A DNA stretch of 64,000 nt from MGIIa-L3 sp11892u (GTDB taxonomy: Archaea; Thermoplasmatota; Poseidoniia; Poseidoniales; Poseidoniaceae): the NCBI GenBank assembly GCA_965659685.1, contig CBFHXB010000008.1, forward strand, positions 31,329 through 95,328. The letters are read 5' to 3'. Numbering within the stretch: position 1 is the first letter of the stretch; every line of letters begins with the position of its first letter. The notes beneath the pieces were generated by a model. It was given only the letters and a program-made list of their open reading frames with translations. It was not told where the DNA came from and made no database searches. Below are positions 52,501-60,807 of the stretch, one piece after another. The translations under genes and the position numbers were made by a program.

Positions 52501-55500
52501 TGGGAACGGTTACGCGGTCACCAACGACGACCGGACCACGTGGGCGGAAGTCCACCTGCAGCAGGACGCCGCCAACGGCAACACCGACCTCGGTTGGGTG
52601 CCCTTCGAAGCATGTCCCGACGCAGAAGCCTTGGAGATCGTCAACCAGTCGCTCTCGCCGTTGAGTTGGGAACGCAATGCACAAACGTCGTTCAACATCA
52701 GCGGCCAGCTCCGCTATGCCGACAACTCCACCCCGGTGGCGGACCAGCCGCTGGCTGCCTTCCTTGTGCCCATTGGAGAGGTCGCGAACGTGCCCGGCAT
52801 CGCCGCCAGCCCAGACCGTCAAGTCGGCTCGACGTTCACCGACGCAAACGGGAACTTCAACATGAGCGGCATCCCCGCACAACCCATTGCACCTGGCTTC
52901 GCCGGCATCGTGATTCAGCACGTTGAGCAAGGCTACGTTTCGAACGGGGGCATTCCATACACCAACGCCGTCAACGTGTCTGACAACAGCACGTTGACCC
53001 ATCTTGGGCCGTCGGCGATCAACGCGCCCATCGTCGGCGCGGGCGCCACGACGGAAATCTCGGGTCAACTGCAGGCAGAAACCGTGCCCTTCAACGTCTT
53101 CGACGGCATTGAGGGTCTGGAAGTTTGGCTCAGTTACACGTCCACAGTGAACGGAAGCGTCAACCTGACCGCTCCGGTCAACCCCGACGGAAGTTGGGTC
53201 TTCGACCTCGTCCTTGACGAATTTGAGACGAAGACGAACATCTCCGCGCTCCTCGGATTCTCCGGCTGGACCGACACGAGTGTCCCCATCACGGGCGACG
53301 TCCATCTCCGCCCCACCACGACGGGCCTGGTGCTCGACGTGCGCGATGCACCGAACTTGACGGCCACCCTCGAAGGCCCCGGCGCCAACAACAGCGTGTT
53401 GGACCTTGGCGACGACATTTGGATCAACGGGACGGTCGTGTCCTTTGGTGCTTCACCGAGCGCGATGAACGGCTCACTGGTCCTCTCGCTCCGCGACGCG
53501 TTGGGAGGCGGCGCATGGGTGGACGTGTTCAACGCCACCGTGAACGGCTCCTTCAGCCTCCAACACACCTTGAACGCCAGCCTCGTTCCAATCGCGGCCG
53601 GTGAGGTCGAACCCCGCCTCCGGTTCTTCCCCGAGGTGTTGCCGACCACGGACATCGAGAACCTCTCCGACAACGCGCCCTACCGGTTGCGTGGCATCTA
53701 CAACTACACCATGCTCTCCGAATCGCAACTTCGCGGTGAAGCGACCAACACCCAGTTCGAAGTCGTGGATCACCTTGGAAATGGCGTCGGCATCGTGATG
53801 CTGGGCACCTATGACGTGCTGTTCAACGGATCTCAAGTCACCAGCGTCGTCGATCCGCTGTCCAACCAAATCAGCCCCACGTGGAACCTCAATGCCACCC
53901 TGCGTGCAGGAGATTACCCGCTGGCCATCGTGTTCAGCGGGTCGGACGATTACGTTCCGAGCACGTGGAACAGCAGCCTACGCGTGATGGCAGAGATCAG
54001 CTGGAACTTCACGGTGGCCGACGATTGGGTCCACATTGGCAACAGCACGCGCTTCTTCGGCAACCTTTCCGACGGGTTCTATGGCGATCGGGTGCTCAAC
54101 AACGGCAGTGCGCTGTCCATCTTGATGGGCACCGAAGAGGGGCCTGTGGATTTGGCCATTGGAACCCTGAACACCACCACCGGTGAATTTTCGTTCAACG
54201 TGACCGCTCCCACGACCTTCCCCGGAGGGGTGTATGAAGTGCAATTGCTGGCCGATTTCTTGGCCTTTGCACCCGAAGGAGGGCCGTACTTCCAATTCGT
54301 TGACCCGAACGGTCCACAAGGGCCTCCAAGCGGGATTTCGCTGAATTGGGGCATTGAATCCGAGGTCATCGTGACCCCCGAACTCGAAGGCATCGAGTTG
54401 CTCATCGGGGACACCATCGACCTCAGGGCGCACATCACCGACATCACCGACGGTTCGGACATCGAGGATGCCACGGTCGAGTGGTTCCTGGATTGGAACG
54501 GAGCCAACACCTCGCTGGGCACCGTTCAGACCCTCGCCGACGGCAACGCGTCCCTGCAGTGGACCGCCACCGGCCTCGGTCCGGGGTATTACGACATCGG
54601 GGTCGTCGTCGCCGACGACGTCACCGACCCGATCGCCGTTGGCAACCGCCGGCATCTTGGCAACCTGAGCATCGTCAACCTGACGGTTCAGGCCGAATCC
54701 GTGGTCGTCATCGACGTGGCTCCGACCGTGGTGGAGGCGGACAGCACCTTCAACGTCCTTGGACGCGTGCTTGACGCTGACGACAACACCCGGCCCATCA
54801 ACGGCTTCTTGCGCCTTGAGGCGTACTGGGACGACGAGCCTGATGAACTCCTGATCACCGGAGCGCAAACGGCCACCAACGGCAGTTTCAACCTCTCCTT
54901 GACCAGCGACGTGCTCAGGGACGGGACCACGCGCGGCAACCGTACCCTGCTCGTTCAGGTCATCGAAGATTCCTCACCCTTCTACCTCCCCTCCAACACC
55001 ACCACCGGCATGCTCGTCAAGGGCGTGACCGACTTCGAGCAACTTCAGCCCCGCAATGCCCTCATCATCAACCGGGGCCGGAGCGTCGACCTGAGCGCCC
55101 AACTTGTGGAAGCCAGCGACATGTTCACACCCTTGGGCGGTGAAACGGTGGCCATCAAGGTCCACGAAACGTGGTTCACGGAAGTCCAGACCGACCCCGA
55201 AGGCTTTGCCAATGCTTCCTTCCTGTTCGATTTGAACCACCCCTTGGGCATCATCACGGTCGAATTCCACTACAACGGAAGTTTCGACCTCGTCGACGAC
55301 AGGGCGAACTTGAGCACCGTCACGGTCCGTTCAACCACGGTGCTGCTGATCGACGCCATCACCGCGAACCCCACCTCGGGTTCAAGTTTCAACGTCACAG
55401 GGACGGTGGTTAGCGACAACGGCTCAGGGCTTGAGAACCGGGACGGCAGCGTCCTGCCGGCCAACGTGCTCTTCGCCATCGATGGACAGCCTGTTGGCTT

Positions 55501-58456
55501 CACGGTCGGCGGCGGCAGCGTCGGTGTCGGCGGTGCATGGACGGCCACCATCAGCCTTGGTCAGACCTTTGAGCGCGGCTCACACAACCTCAGCGCCACC
55601 TACGTGCCAAGCGTGAACTTCTACGTCGGCTCGAACGACACGGCGCCCTTCGACAGCCGAGGGACGACGAGCGTGTTCTTCCTCGACCCGGTCCTCGACG
55701 GACTCGGGGCGCCTTCGCTGAACGACCGCACCGAACGCGGCGACGACATGGACGTCCGCGTGATGGTCCAGGACAACACCGGAGCGCCGGTGGTGAACGC
55801 GGACGTCGTGATCACCCTCATCGGCTCGGACGGCCCGCTCGATGTCCCGGTGGTCATCACCGTGGTTACCGATGCCAGTGGCATGGCGCAGGACGTCATG
55901 ACGCTCCCCGCCAACCTCACCGTCGGTGAGGCCTCCCTCAAGGCGGAATACGCCGGATTGCCGGGCACCACCGGTTTGGTCGGCAGCAACGCAACCACCC
56001 GCTTCGTCGTGCTCGCCTCGACGGAGATTGTCATCACGGAAGCACCGGTCAGCCTCGTCGCCGGCGACGCCTTTGACGTGCGTGGAACGTTGCTCGACGA
56101 CCTCGGTTTGCCCCTGACCAAGGACGGTACGCCTTCGCTCGCCATCGTCCACCTCTTGGTGGACGGCGTGCCGGTCTCCAGCGTCGAAACCGATGCCAGC
56201 AACGGCAGTTTCCTCCTCTCGTACGTGTTGCCCGCTTCCACGGACCCTGGCCTTCACCAAGTCTCGGTGCAGTTCAAGGGTGGCCGAGATTGGGTTGACC
56301 CGATCGGCGTTGGCGACCCTGCCAACCCGGAGTACTACCTCCCAAGTCAGACCGACGTGGACTTCAACGTCAGCATGCCCAGCAAGATCCTGCTGACCAG
56401 CGGCAGCGGCGATGTGGACCGTGAAAGCACGATCGTCATCTCTGGTGTGCTTCTGAGTCAAGTGGACGATGCCATCCCCGACGCCACCATCGAAGTGTGG
56501 CTCGACGGCGTGTTCCTCACGAACGTCAACACCGACGCCAACGGCTCGTTCACCGCCGTTCATCCCGTGGCCGCCGACCAAACGCTCGGTCCAACGGGGA
56601 TGGAAGTCCGCTTCACGGGCAACGTGCTCTACCTGCCCAGCAACGCCACCGGCGTCTGGAACGTGTATGCGCCGATCCTCGTCACGGTGGACCTCGACGA
56701 CGTCATCGCGGTCGCCGACCAAGTCCAAATCACCGGGCAAGTGGTCGACAACCAACTCGTTGGCTTGGCCGACCACATGGTCGTGCTGGAGGTCGAAGGC
56801 GTGAACATCGGTGAAGTGACCACCGCAGCCGACGGCACGTTCACCTACACGTGGGTTGTTCCCGACATCTTCGTCTTTGGAGACCACGTCATGGTGGCCA
56901 CGGCAGACGCCCAAGGGTGGTACCGTGCAGGCACCGGTAATGCGAGCTTCTACCTGAGCCACCGCTCGGCCATCAGCCTGACCTTCGACAGCGACGACGA
57001 AGTCACCCGTGGTGACCTTTGGCGCATCTCCGGACGCTTGTACGACGTCGATGACGCCGCTCAGGCTGGCCTGCCCGGCCGTGACGTTCAGGTCTACCTC
57101 GACGGGAACCTCGTGACCGTCGCGACGACCCTCGATGACGGCACCTGGATCGCCAGCGTTCCGGTCGAGCTCGACCTCGCCCGTGGTGTTCACGACCTTG
57201 AGGTCCGCTTTGAGGGTGAACTCGCTCACCGACCCACGGAAGCCTCCATTGTTGGGACCGTCTGGTCCGATGTGGTCGTGACCATCGACGCCGTGACCGA
57301 CCGAACTGCGGTGCGTTCGGACGCTCTGCGCACCTTGGTCATCACGGGCTCTGTTTCCGAAGTCGGCGGTGAAGGAGAGGTCTTCGAAGACCTCGACCTT
57401 ACCCTCAGCAACGGCACAGGCTGCACCACTGCGGCCACCACCCCAACGTGCTACACCTTGGAACGCGTTCAGTGGAACGACGGCAACTTCAGCCTCACGC
57501 TGCGGGTGCCGATGTGGAACCCGCTCGGCGTGCAACCCTTCCACGTGACCAGCGGCCTCAACACCACTCGAAACCTCAACTCCGGCATGGCCGTGACCTT
57601 TGCGCTGATCAAGGTGGACGCGACCATCGTGGTCGAACTTGACGAGGTCGTTGAAGACGAGGAGGAAGATTTCGCTGGACGCATCTTCGTCAATGCGGAC
57701 GACAGCGGCGAAGGCATTCCCGACGTTGGCTTCTCGCTGTACCTTGAATACGCCAACGGCAGCCGTGTGGTCCAGGACGGGAGCAGCAGCCAACTCCTGA
57801 AACTCGTCGTGGTCACCGACAACGACGGCGTGGCGACCTTCGCCTTCAACCACGACCCGCCCTACGGCGATGCATCAGAATTTGGTGAATTGACGCTCTT
57901 GGTGCTGCTTGATGCGGGCGGTGAGCGCCTGACGGACGCTTCGCTTGCCGCGTTCCAAGCCAACGCTGCGGAAGGATTCAACCCTGCGTACACCTACAGC
58001 GATGAGGCCTCATCGACCGCCCGTGCACTTGTCGGGTCCATCGTGCTCTTGGTCGCCGCCCTCGCGGTGGGTCTTGTGCTCTACCGCCGTCGCCAGCAGG
58101 CGACGCTCATGGAGGAGGCCGCCGAAGTCTTCGCATACACCGCGGAACTCTTGGCCGCTGGAGACAGCGTCCGTGAGGCCATCTTCCAATGCTACACCGA
58201 CCTCTGCGTCGTACTTCAGAAGCGCGAATTCCTCCGCCGGGATTTCGAGACCGTGCGTGAGTTCGAGGCGGCGATCCGCCAAGCCATGCCCGCCGTCAGC
58301 GAGGAAGCCTTGGTGCAGCTCGACAACGTGTTCGAACAAGCCCGTTACGGTCGTGACGAGATGAGCGAGGGCCATGCCCAAGCCGCGAAGGTTGCCATGG
58401 ACCGCATGGCCACGGAAGTCACCAGCATCCAGAAGATCATCCCTCGTGGGCTGTGA
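49508..58456 (+). CDS. Giant surface protein: TSP3 repeats, transglutaminase domain, Ig-like array, DUF4129-like inner domain
   Basis: The protein has 2982 aa, the largest in the window. A signal sequence lies at about 24-51. Residues about 52-430 and 510-740 contain many calcium-binding thrombospondin type-3 motifs (DSDGDGLND, DTDGDGLSDG). Residues about 930-1040 are a transglutaminase-like domain with Cys968 (GTCQEFTTTF), His1016 (TWAEVHL) and the WVPFEACP closing motif. From about 1050 to 2800 runs a long series of Ig-like beta units, each with phrases like TDANGSF. A membrane helix at about 2838-2860 is followed by a basic stretch and a DUF4129-like domain (LFERARYG-type core: VFEQARYGRDEMSEG). 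Transglutaminase plus DUF4129 is the pairing of bacterial TgpA. It may cross-link or cleave proteins at the surface. Confidence 0.88.
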   Translation: MSEQMLSQRRATSPRAVDAGVRRRALGLTILMLLSLFAGIDLVSEEVSAASDADGDGLTYGLEYLINTSPNDPDSDNDGLPDGWEWKHGLDPLSSSFGDGAVGDPDGDGMSNLQEYTYLMPTGWDIATTPAVLDNGVWWNGTVPTNDWSEEHAMQFNPPACGATGSDGTGSVILCDEDPVGNICTDGFDNDKDGAVDGADSDGDGDADCLSDDDDGDGQIDEDRRGYDTDGDGMPDGWEVSYGLNATSASNDDGPNGDPDNDGLPNLFEYINPSWTTNCGSSPCFRPEPGTPTETITPCDPVSGIGPGGCATLTAEVDGITSTNPTAADSDGDGLNDSYEAFTLLTDPTASDTDGDGLSDGVEVNAAYGNPPQASDPRDNNTDGDAFDDGDEDANGNGIVDAGETDPTRREDAGDFDNDGIQNWEENLSCTAWDIADTDGGGVNDGDERNVSHGTDPCDSLVDFVTTVANWNGVNRLTVANGSGFNPDGGTGWYNVSGTWTSFAYAATVNNVLIGVNLAPPPSVTDVANRNGSFCHTQATQDGTISTTRTYCDDDYTDSDGDGLADWQELLGVFGWFSNPTLADTDNDGVNDFGEVVRDNTDPLDPCKNALDPDGDGLNSYFENSTGCTLDSIGILNGSSDVWVTDPDDFDTDAGGVNDLDEYFDGTNPENDPSDDVLPDDFDGDGIPDAVENLTGTDWRNPDTDGGGVSDGVECPGNFWASGCVGAPQNPFDPTDDFPQSQVLFYANNTSGTVDLDQVHRWRQVTNDFPTGSTYAHIAAVHPSNELFVNFENLSGMADLGFSNDTVSWNMQYDVEFIGTGVPLPLSTINHSFWADASTELQRTNDTFIVTVESGFLQSLIALSPEYWFDWDTLASTTIANQSDTYALFLDDGLRNRSNPWSIALNITEAVVAQAGASDAWSTADAIATFLKEGNATTEFKRNYNGSGLDGEQDLAVHLLEIANEGTCQEFTTTFVTMARLAGLPARSVSGFAGGTWTGNGYAVTNDDRTTWAEVHLQQDAANGNTDLGWVPFEACPDAEALEIVNQSLSPLSWERNAQTSFNISGQLRYADNSTPVADQPLAAFLVPIGEVANVPGIAASPDRQVGSTFTDANGNFNMSGIPAQPIAPGFAGIVIQHVEQGYVSNGGIPYTNAVNVSDNSTLTHLGPSAINAPIVGAGATTEISGQLQAETVPFNVFDGIEGLEVWLSYTSTVNGSVNLTAPVNPDGSWVFDLVLDEFETKTNISALLGFSGWTDTSVPITGDVHLRPTTTGLVLDVRDAPNLTATLEGPGANNSVLDLGDDIWINGTVVSFGASPSAMNGSLVLSLRDALGGGAWVDVFNATVNGSFSLQHTLNASLVPIAAGEVEPRLRFFPEVLPTTDIENLSDNAPYRLRGIYNYTMLSESQLRGEATNTQFEVVDHLGNGVGIVMLGTYDVLFNGSQVTSVVDPLSNQISPTWNLNATLRAGDYPLAIVFSGSDDYVPSTWNSSLRVMAEISWNFTVADDWVHIGNSTRFFGNLSDGFYGDRVLNNGSALSILMGTEEGPVDLAIGTLNTTTGEFSFNVTAPTTFPGGVYEVQLLADFLAFAPEGGPYFQFVDPNGPQGPPSGISLNWGIESEVIVTPELEGIELLIGDTIDLRAHITDITDGSDIEDATVEWFLDWNGANTSLGTVQTLADGNASLQWTATGLGPGYYDIGVVVADDVTDPIAVGNRRHLGNLSIVNLTVQAESVVVIDVAPTVVEADSTFNVLGRVLDADDNTRPINGFLRLEAYWDDEPDELLITGAQTATNGSFNLSLTSDVLRDGTTRGNRTLLVQVIEDSSPFYLPSNTTTGMLVKGVTDFEQLQPRNALIINRGRSVDLSAQLVEASDMFTPLGGETVAIKVHETWFTEVQTDPEGFANASFLFDLNHPLGIITVEFHYNGSFDLVDDRANLSTVTVRSTTVLLIDAITANPTSGSSFNVTGTVVSDNGSGLENRDGSVLPANVLFAIDGQPVGFTVGGGSVGVGGAWTATISLGQTFERGSHNLSATYVPSVNFYVGSNDTAPFDSRGTTSVFFLDPVLDGLGAPSLNDRTERGDDMDVRVMVQDNTGAPVVNADVVITLIGSDGPLDVPVVITVVTDASGMAQDVMTLPANLTVGEASLKAEYAGLPGTTGLVGSNATTRFVVLASTEIVITEAPVSLVAGDAFDVRGTLLDDLGLPLTKDGTPSLAIVHLLVDGVPVSSVETDASNGSFLLSYVLPASTDPGLHQVSVQFKGGRDWVDPIGVGDPANPEYYLPSQTDVDFNVSMPSKILLTSGSGDVDRESTIVISGVLLSQVDDAIPDATIEVWLDGVFLTNVNTDANGSFTAVHPVAADQTLGPTGMEVRFTGNVLYLPSNATGVWNVYAPILVTVDLDDVIAVADQVQITGQVVDNQLVGLADHMVVLEVEGVNIGEVTTAADGTFTYTWVVPDIFVFGDHVMVATADAQGWYRAGTGNASFYLSHRSAISLTFDSDDEVTRGDLWRISGRLYDVDDAAQAGLPGRDVQVYLDGNLVTVATTLDDGTWIASVPVELDLARGVHDLEVRFEGELAHRPTEASIVGTVWSDVVVTIDAVTDRTAVRSDALRTLVITGSVSEVGGEGEVFEDLDLTLSNGTGCTTAATTPTCYTLERVQWNDGNFSLTLRVPMWNPLGVQPFHVTSGLNTTRNLNSGMAVTFALIKVDATIVVELDEVVEDEEEDFAGRIFVNADDSGEGIPDVGFSLYLEYANGSRVVQDGSSSQLLKLVVVTDNDGVATFAFNHDPPYGDASEFGELTLLVLLDAGGERLTDASLAAFQANAAEGFNPAYTYSDEASSTARALVGSIVLLVAALAVGLVLYRRRQQATLMEEAAEVFAYTAELLAAGDSVREAIFQCYTDLCVVLQKREFLRRDFETVREFEAAIRQAMPAVSEEALVQLDNVFEQARYGRDEMSEGHAQAAKVAMDRMATEVTSIQKIIPRGL

Positions 58457-58498
58457 ATCGACCGAACGGTTGAATGAGGGCCTATCCCTCTTCACGAC

Positions 58499-60361
58499 AT
58501 GCGTGCAGGCCTTTGGCTGACCTTTGTGATGCTCGGCGCGTTAGCCTTGCCTCTGGCCAGCACGGCTCCCGTGGCGTTGACCGACGTGCTGGATTGCGAG
58601 GAAGGTGACGTCCGTGTGGACGGCGGCCTCACCTGCAGCCTTGATCTGAGCGAGTATCAGGACCTCTCCCGACTTCGTGTCGAACTCGTCGGCGCTGACG
58701 AGGCCCGCCCAACCGGTGGCCCGATGCTCGCGGTCGGTTCCAGCATGAGCTGTGCGGTGCTGGACAACGGCTCTGCCATGTGTTGGGGTTCCGACGGCCA
58801 CGGCCAGCTTGGGGACGGTGGACAGAATGCGAATCAAGTCCGCCCGAACACCTTCGTGGCTCTACCCGAAGGCCGCCACGTGATGGAACTTCACGCTGCG
58901 AGAACCCACGCTTGCGCTCTGTTGGACGACGGCACCGTGTGGTGTTGGGGTTACGGCACAAATGGTGAACTCGGTGATGGTATGACGAACACGTACAGCG
59001 CGCCGACGAACGCTGTGGTCCTCCCTTCAGTTCGGACGGCTGTTTCCATTGGTCTTGGCGGGTACCACGCTTGCGCGATCCTCGATGATGCATCCATGGC
59101 CTGCTGGGGACTGGACAACAACGGTCAGGTCGGCAACGGTGCAGACACCAACGATCCCCGCCCAACGCCTGTTGGCGTTGTTTTCCCAGAAGGCCGTGAG
59201 CCGGTTCAGGTGGACGGCGGTGACACCCACACGTGCGCGCTCATGAACGACGGGGGCGTGATGTGCTGGGGGCGTGACCACGTGGGTCAACTCGGCGACA
59301 ACGGCACGAACGCGAACCAGCATGGGCCTGGGTCAAACGCCGTGCTCCCCGATGGGCGTCGAGCGACGTCCATCAGCATCGGCGGGCACGTATCGTGCGC
59401 GGTGCTTGACGATGGAACGTTGGCGTGTTGGGGTGAGAACAACTACGGCCAACTTGGAGACAACACGACCACCCGGCGCAGCGTCCCAACCCTCGCTCAC
59501 CTTCCGGACAACCTGACGGTGCTTGACGTCGGTGTGAACTACCACAGCATCTGCGTGGTCTATGCCAATGGCTCCATGGGCTGTTGGGGGCACGACAATT
59601 ACGGCCGCTTGGCCAACGGGCCCAACCAAGGGCACACTTGGTTGCCCTCGGTCATCAACCAATCCTCAGGTTTCGTCGACGTTGAGGTTGGAGCTGACCA
59701 CAGTTGTGCCCTGCATGAAGACGGCATCGTCCAATGCTGGGGCCGTTCAAAGTGGGGTCAAACCGGGACCGGGACCACCGCCAACCGTGGTGAGGCGACC
59801 GCTGTGGACTTCACAGACGCGCCCTTTGCTTCCGCATATGGTCCTGCACCAGCAAGTTGGGCCAGCGACGGCGACCTTCGCACCCTCCTCACGAACCCGG
59901 ACAACGGGGTATGGGACCTCAGCATGGATCTGCCCCTTGGTACCGACGTGGGAATGTACTCCCTCCACATCGAGGCGTACACCATCGGTGGGCAACGCGA
60001 GTCTTACGTCATCGAGGATGCCCTGACGGTGCTCGAGCGTGACGGTGACGGCGACGGTGTCGCTGACTCTGAGGACGCCTTCCCCGACGATGCCACCGAA
60101 CAAAGCGATCGTGATGGCGATGGCGTGGGTGATGTCACGGATGCGTTCCCCGACGACGCCACACGTACAGAGGTTGAGGCTTCTGATGACGGGGCCGCTG
60201 CTGATCTCGGTTCAATGGACAACTTGACCATCATCGGAGCAGCCGTGGCCCTGCTCGTGTTGGTTCTGGTGCTCGGCATGCTGCTCGGGCGTCGGGGAGG
60301 TGGTGGCGAACCCAGCCCTCCAAAGCCGAAAAAGCACGCCAAAGTTGAGCGCAAGTACTGA
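58499..60361 (+). CDS. Surface protein with seven-bladed RCC1-like propeller
   Basis: The protein has 620 aa. A signal peptide (about 1-22) is followed by a short N-domain and seven RCC1-type repeats, each with the pattern C-x9-C-W-G and a closing GQLGDG-like turn, for example CAVLDNGSAMCWG and CALLDDGTVWCWG. Seven repeats make one full propeller, and each blade keeps its cysteine pair. A beta-rich domain and two calcium-type repeats (RDGDGDGVADSEDAFPDD) come next. A membrane helix (about 576-597) and a short basic inner tail end it. Such propellers bind partners; no enzyme activity is expected. It is third in the surface cluster. Confidence 0.87.
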   Translation: MRAGLWLTFVMLGALALPLASTAPVALTDVLDCEEGDVRVDGGLTCSLDLSEYQDLSRLRVELVGADEARPTGGPMLAVGSSMSCAVLDNGSAMCWGSDGHGQLGDGGQNANQVRPNTFVALPEGRHVMELHAARTHACALLDDGTVWCWGYGTNGELGDGMTNTYSAPTNAVVLPSVRTAVSIGLGGYHACAILDDASMACWGLDNNGQVGNGADTNDPRPTPVGVVFPEGREPVQVDGGDTHTCALMNDGGVMCWGRDHVGQLGDNGTNANQHGPGSNAVLPDGRRATSISIGGHVSCAVLDDGTLACWGENNYGQLGDNTTTRRSVPTLAHLPDNLTVLDVGVNYHSICVVYANGSMGCWGHDNYGRLANGPNQGHTWLPSVINQSSGFVDVEVGADHSCALHEDGIVQCWGRSKWGQTGTGTTANRGEATAVDFTDAPFASAYGPAPASWASDGDLRTLLTNPDNGVWDLSMDLPLGTDVGMYSLHIEAYTIGGQRESYVIEDALTVLERDGDGDGVADSEDAFPDDATEQSDRDGDGVGDVTDAFPDDATRTEVEASDDGAAADLGSMDNLTIIGAAVALLVLVLVLGMLLGRRGGGGEPSPPKPKKHAKVERKY

Positions 60362-60364
60362 CGC

Positions 60365-60778
60365 TCACCAGCGGACGATCAAGTGCCCGTCCACGAAGTG
60401 GTGGTTGACGTCTTTGGCGTCCGCCGCAAGGGGAAGTTCGCGCTCCAAGGTGGGGGCGCCGTCCTGTTCGATTTTGATGCGAAGCATGCTGCCCTGGTCG
60501 CCTTCCACGACCTCAGCCGTCAAGTCGTGTTCATCAACGCCGGCCATGGGCAGGGTCAGGCCGTCTGGATCTGAGCGGCCGTGGAGTTCCTCGACCATCC
60601 AGGCCAACCGACGTTCGGGCTCGATGTTGGCCAAGTGCGTCTCGGGAAGCATCCCGGCGGTGACAAGGTGGAAGGTGTGCCTCTGACGCACTTCTTCGAG
60701 GTGGCTTGCTTCAGCGGCCACCTCGGCATGGAGGTCCTCTGGACGTGCCGCGAGGGGCGTGGTCGTCTCCTCCTCCAT
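60365..60778 (-). CDS. Small soluble protein, function unknown
   Basis: A 137-aa acidic protein with no membrane segment. The N-terminal half is helical (AEVAAEASHLEEVRQRHTFH), the C-terminal half is beta-rich (LTAEVVEGDQGSMLRIKIEQ, HHFVDGHLIVRW) and slightly resembles an Hsp20/CS-type strand pattern, but this is too weak for a call. A TATA-like TTGATGAA (60800-60807) lies 25 nt ahead of ATG 60778 and overlaps the stop of the upstream helicase gene. It ends three bases from the convergent propeller gene. Confidence 0.65.
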   Translation of the reverse strand: MEEETTTPLAARPEDLHAEVAAEASHLEEVRQRHTFHLVTAGMLPETHLANIEPERRLAWMVEELHGRSDPDGLTLPMAGVDEHDLTAEVVEGDQGSMLRIKIEQDGAPTLERELPLAADAKDVNHHFVDGHLIVRW

Positions 60779-60799
60779 AGGTGTTGGTCCGCTTGACCC

Positions 60800-60807
60800 T
60801 TCATCAA
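60800..60807 (-). promoter_or_regulatory. TATA-like box of the 60778 gene
   Basis: TTGATGAA on the minus strand, 25 nt ahead of ATG 60778, overlapping the helicase stop codon. Confidence 0.45.

Noticed and set aside
55580..57853. 757-codon minus-strand frame opposite the giant surface protein
   Set aside because: Antisense of repeated beta units; low-complexity composition without fold signals. The plus frame has clear domains.
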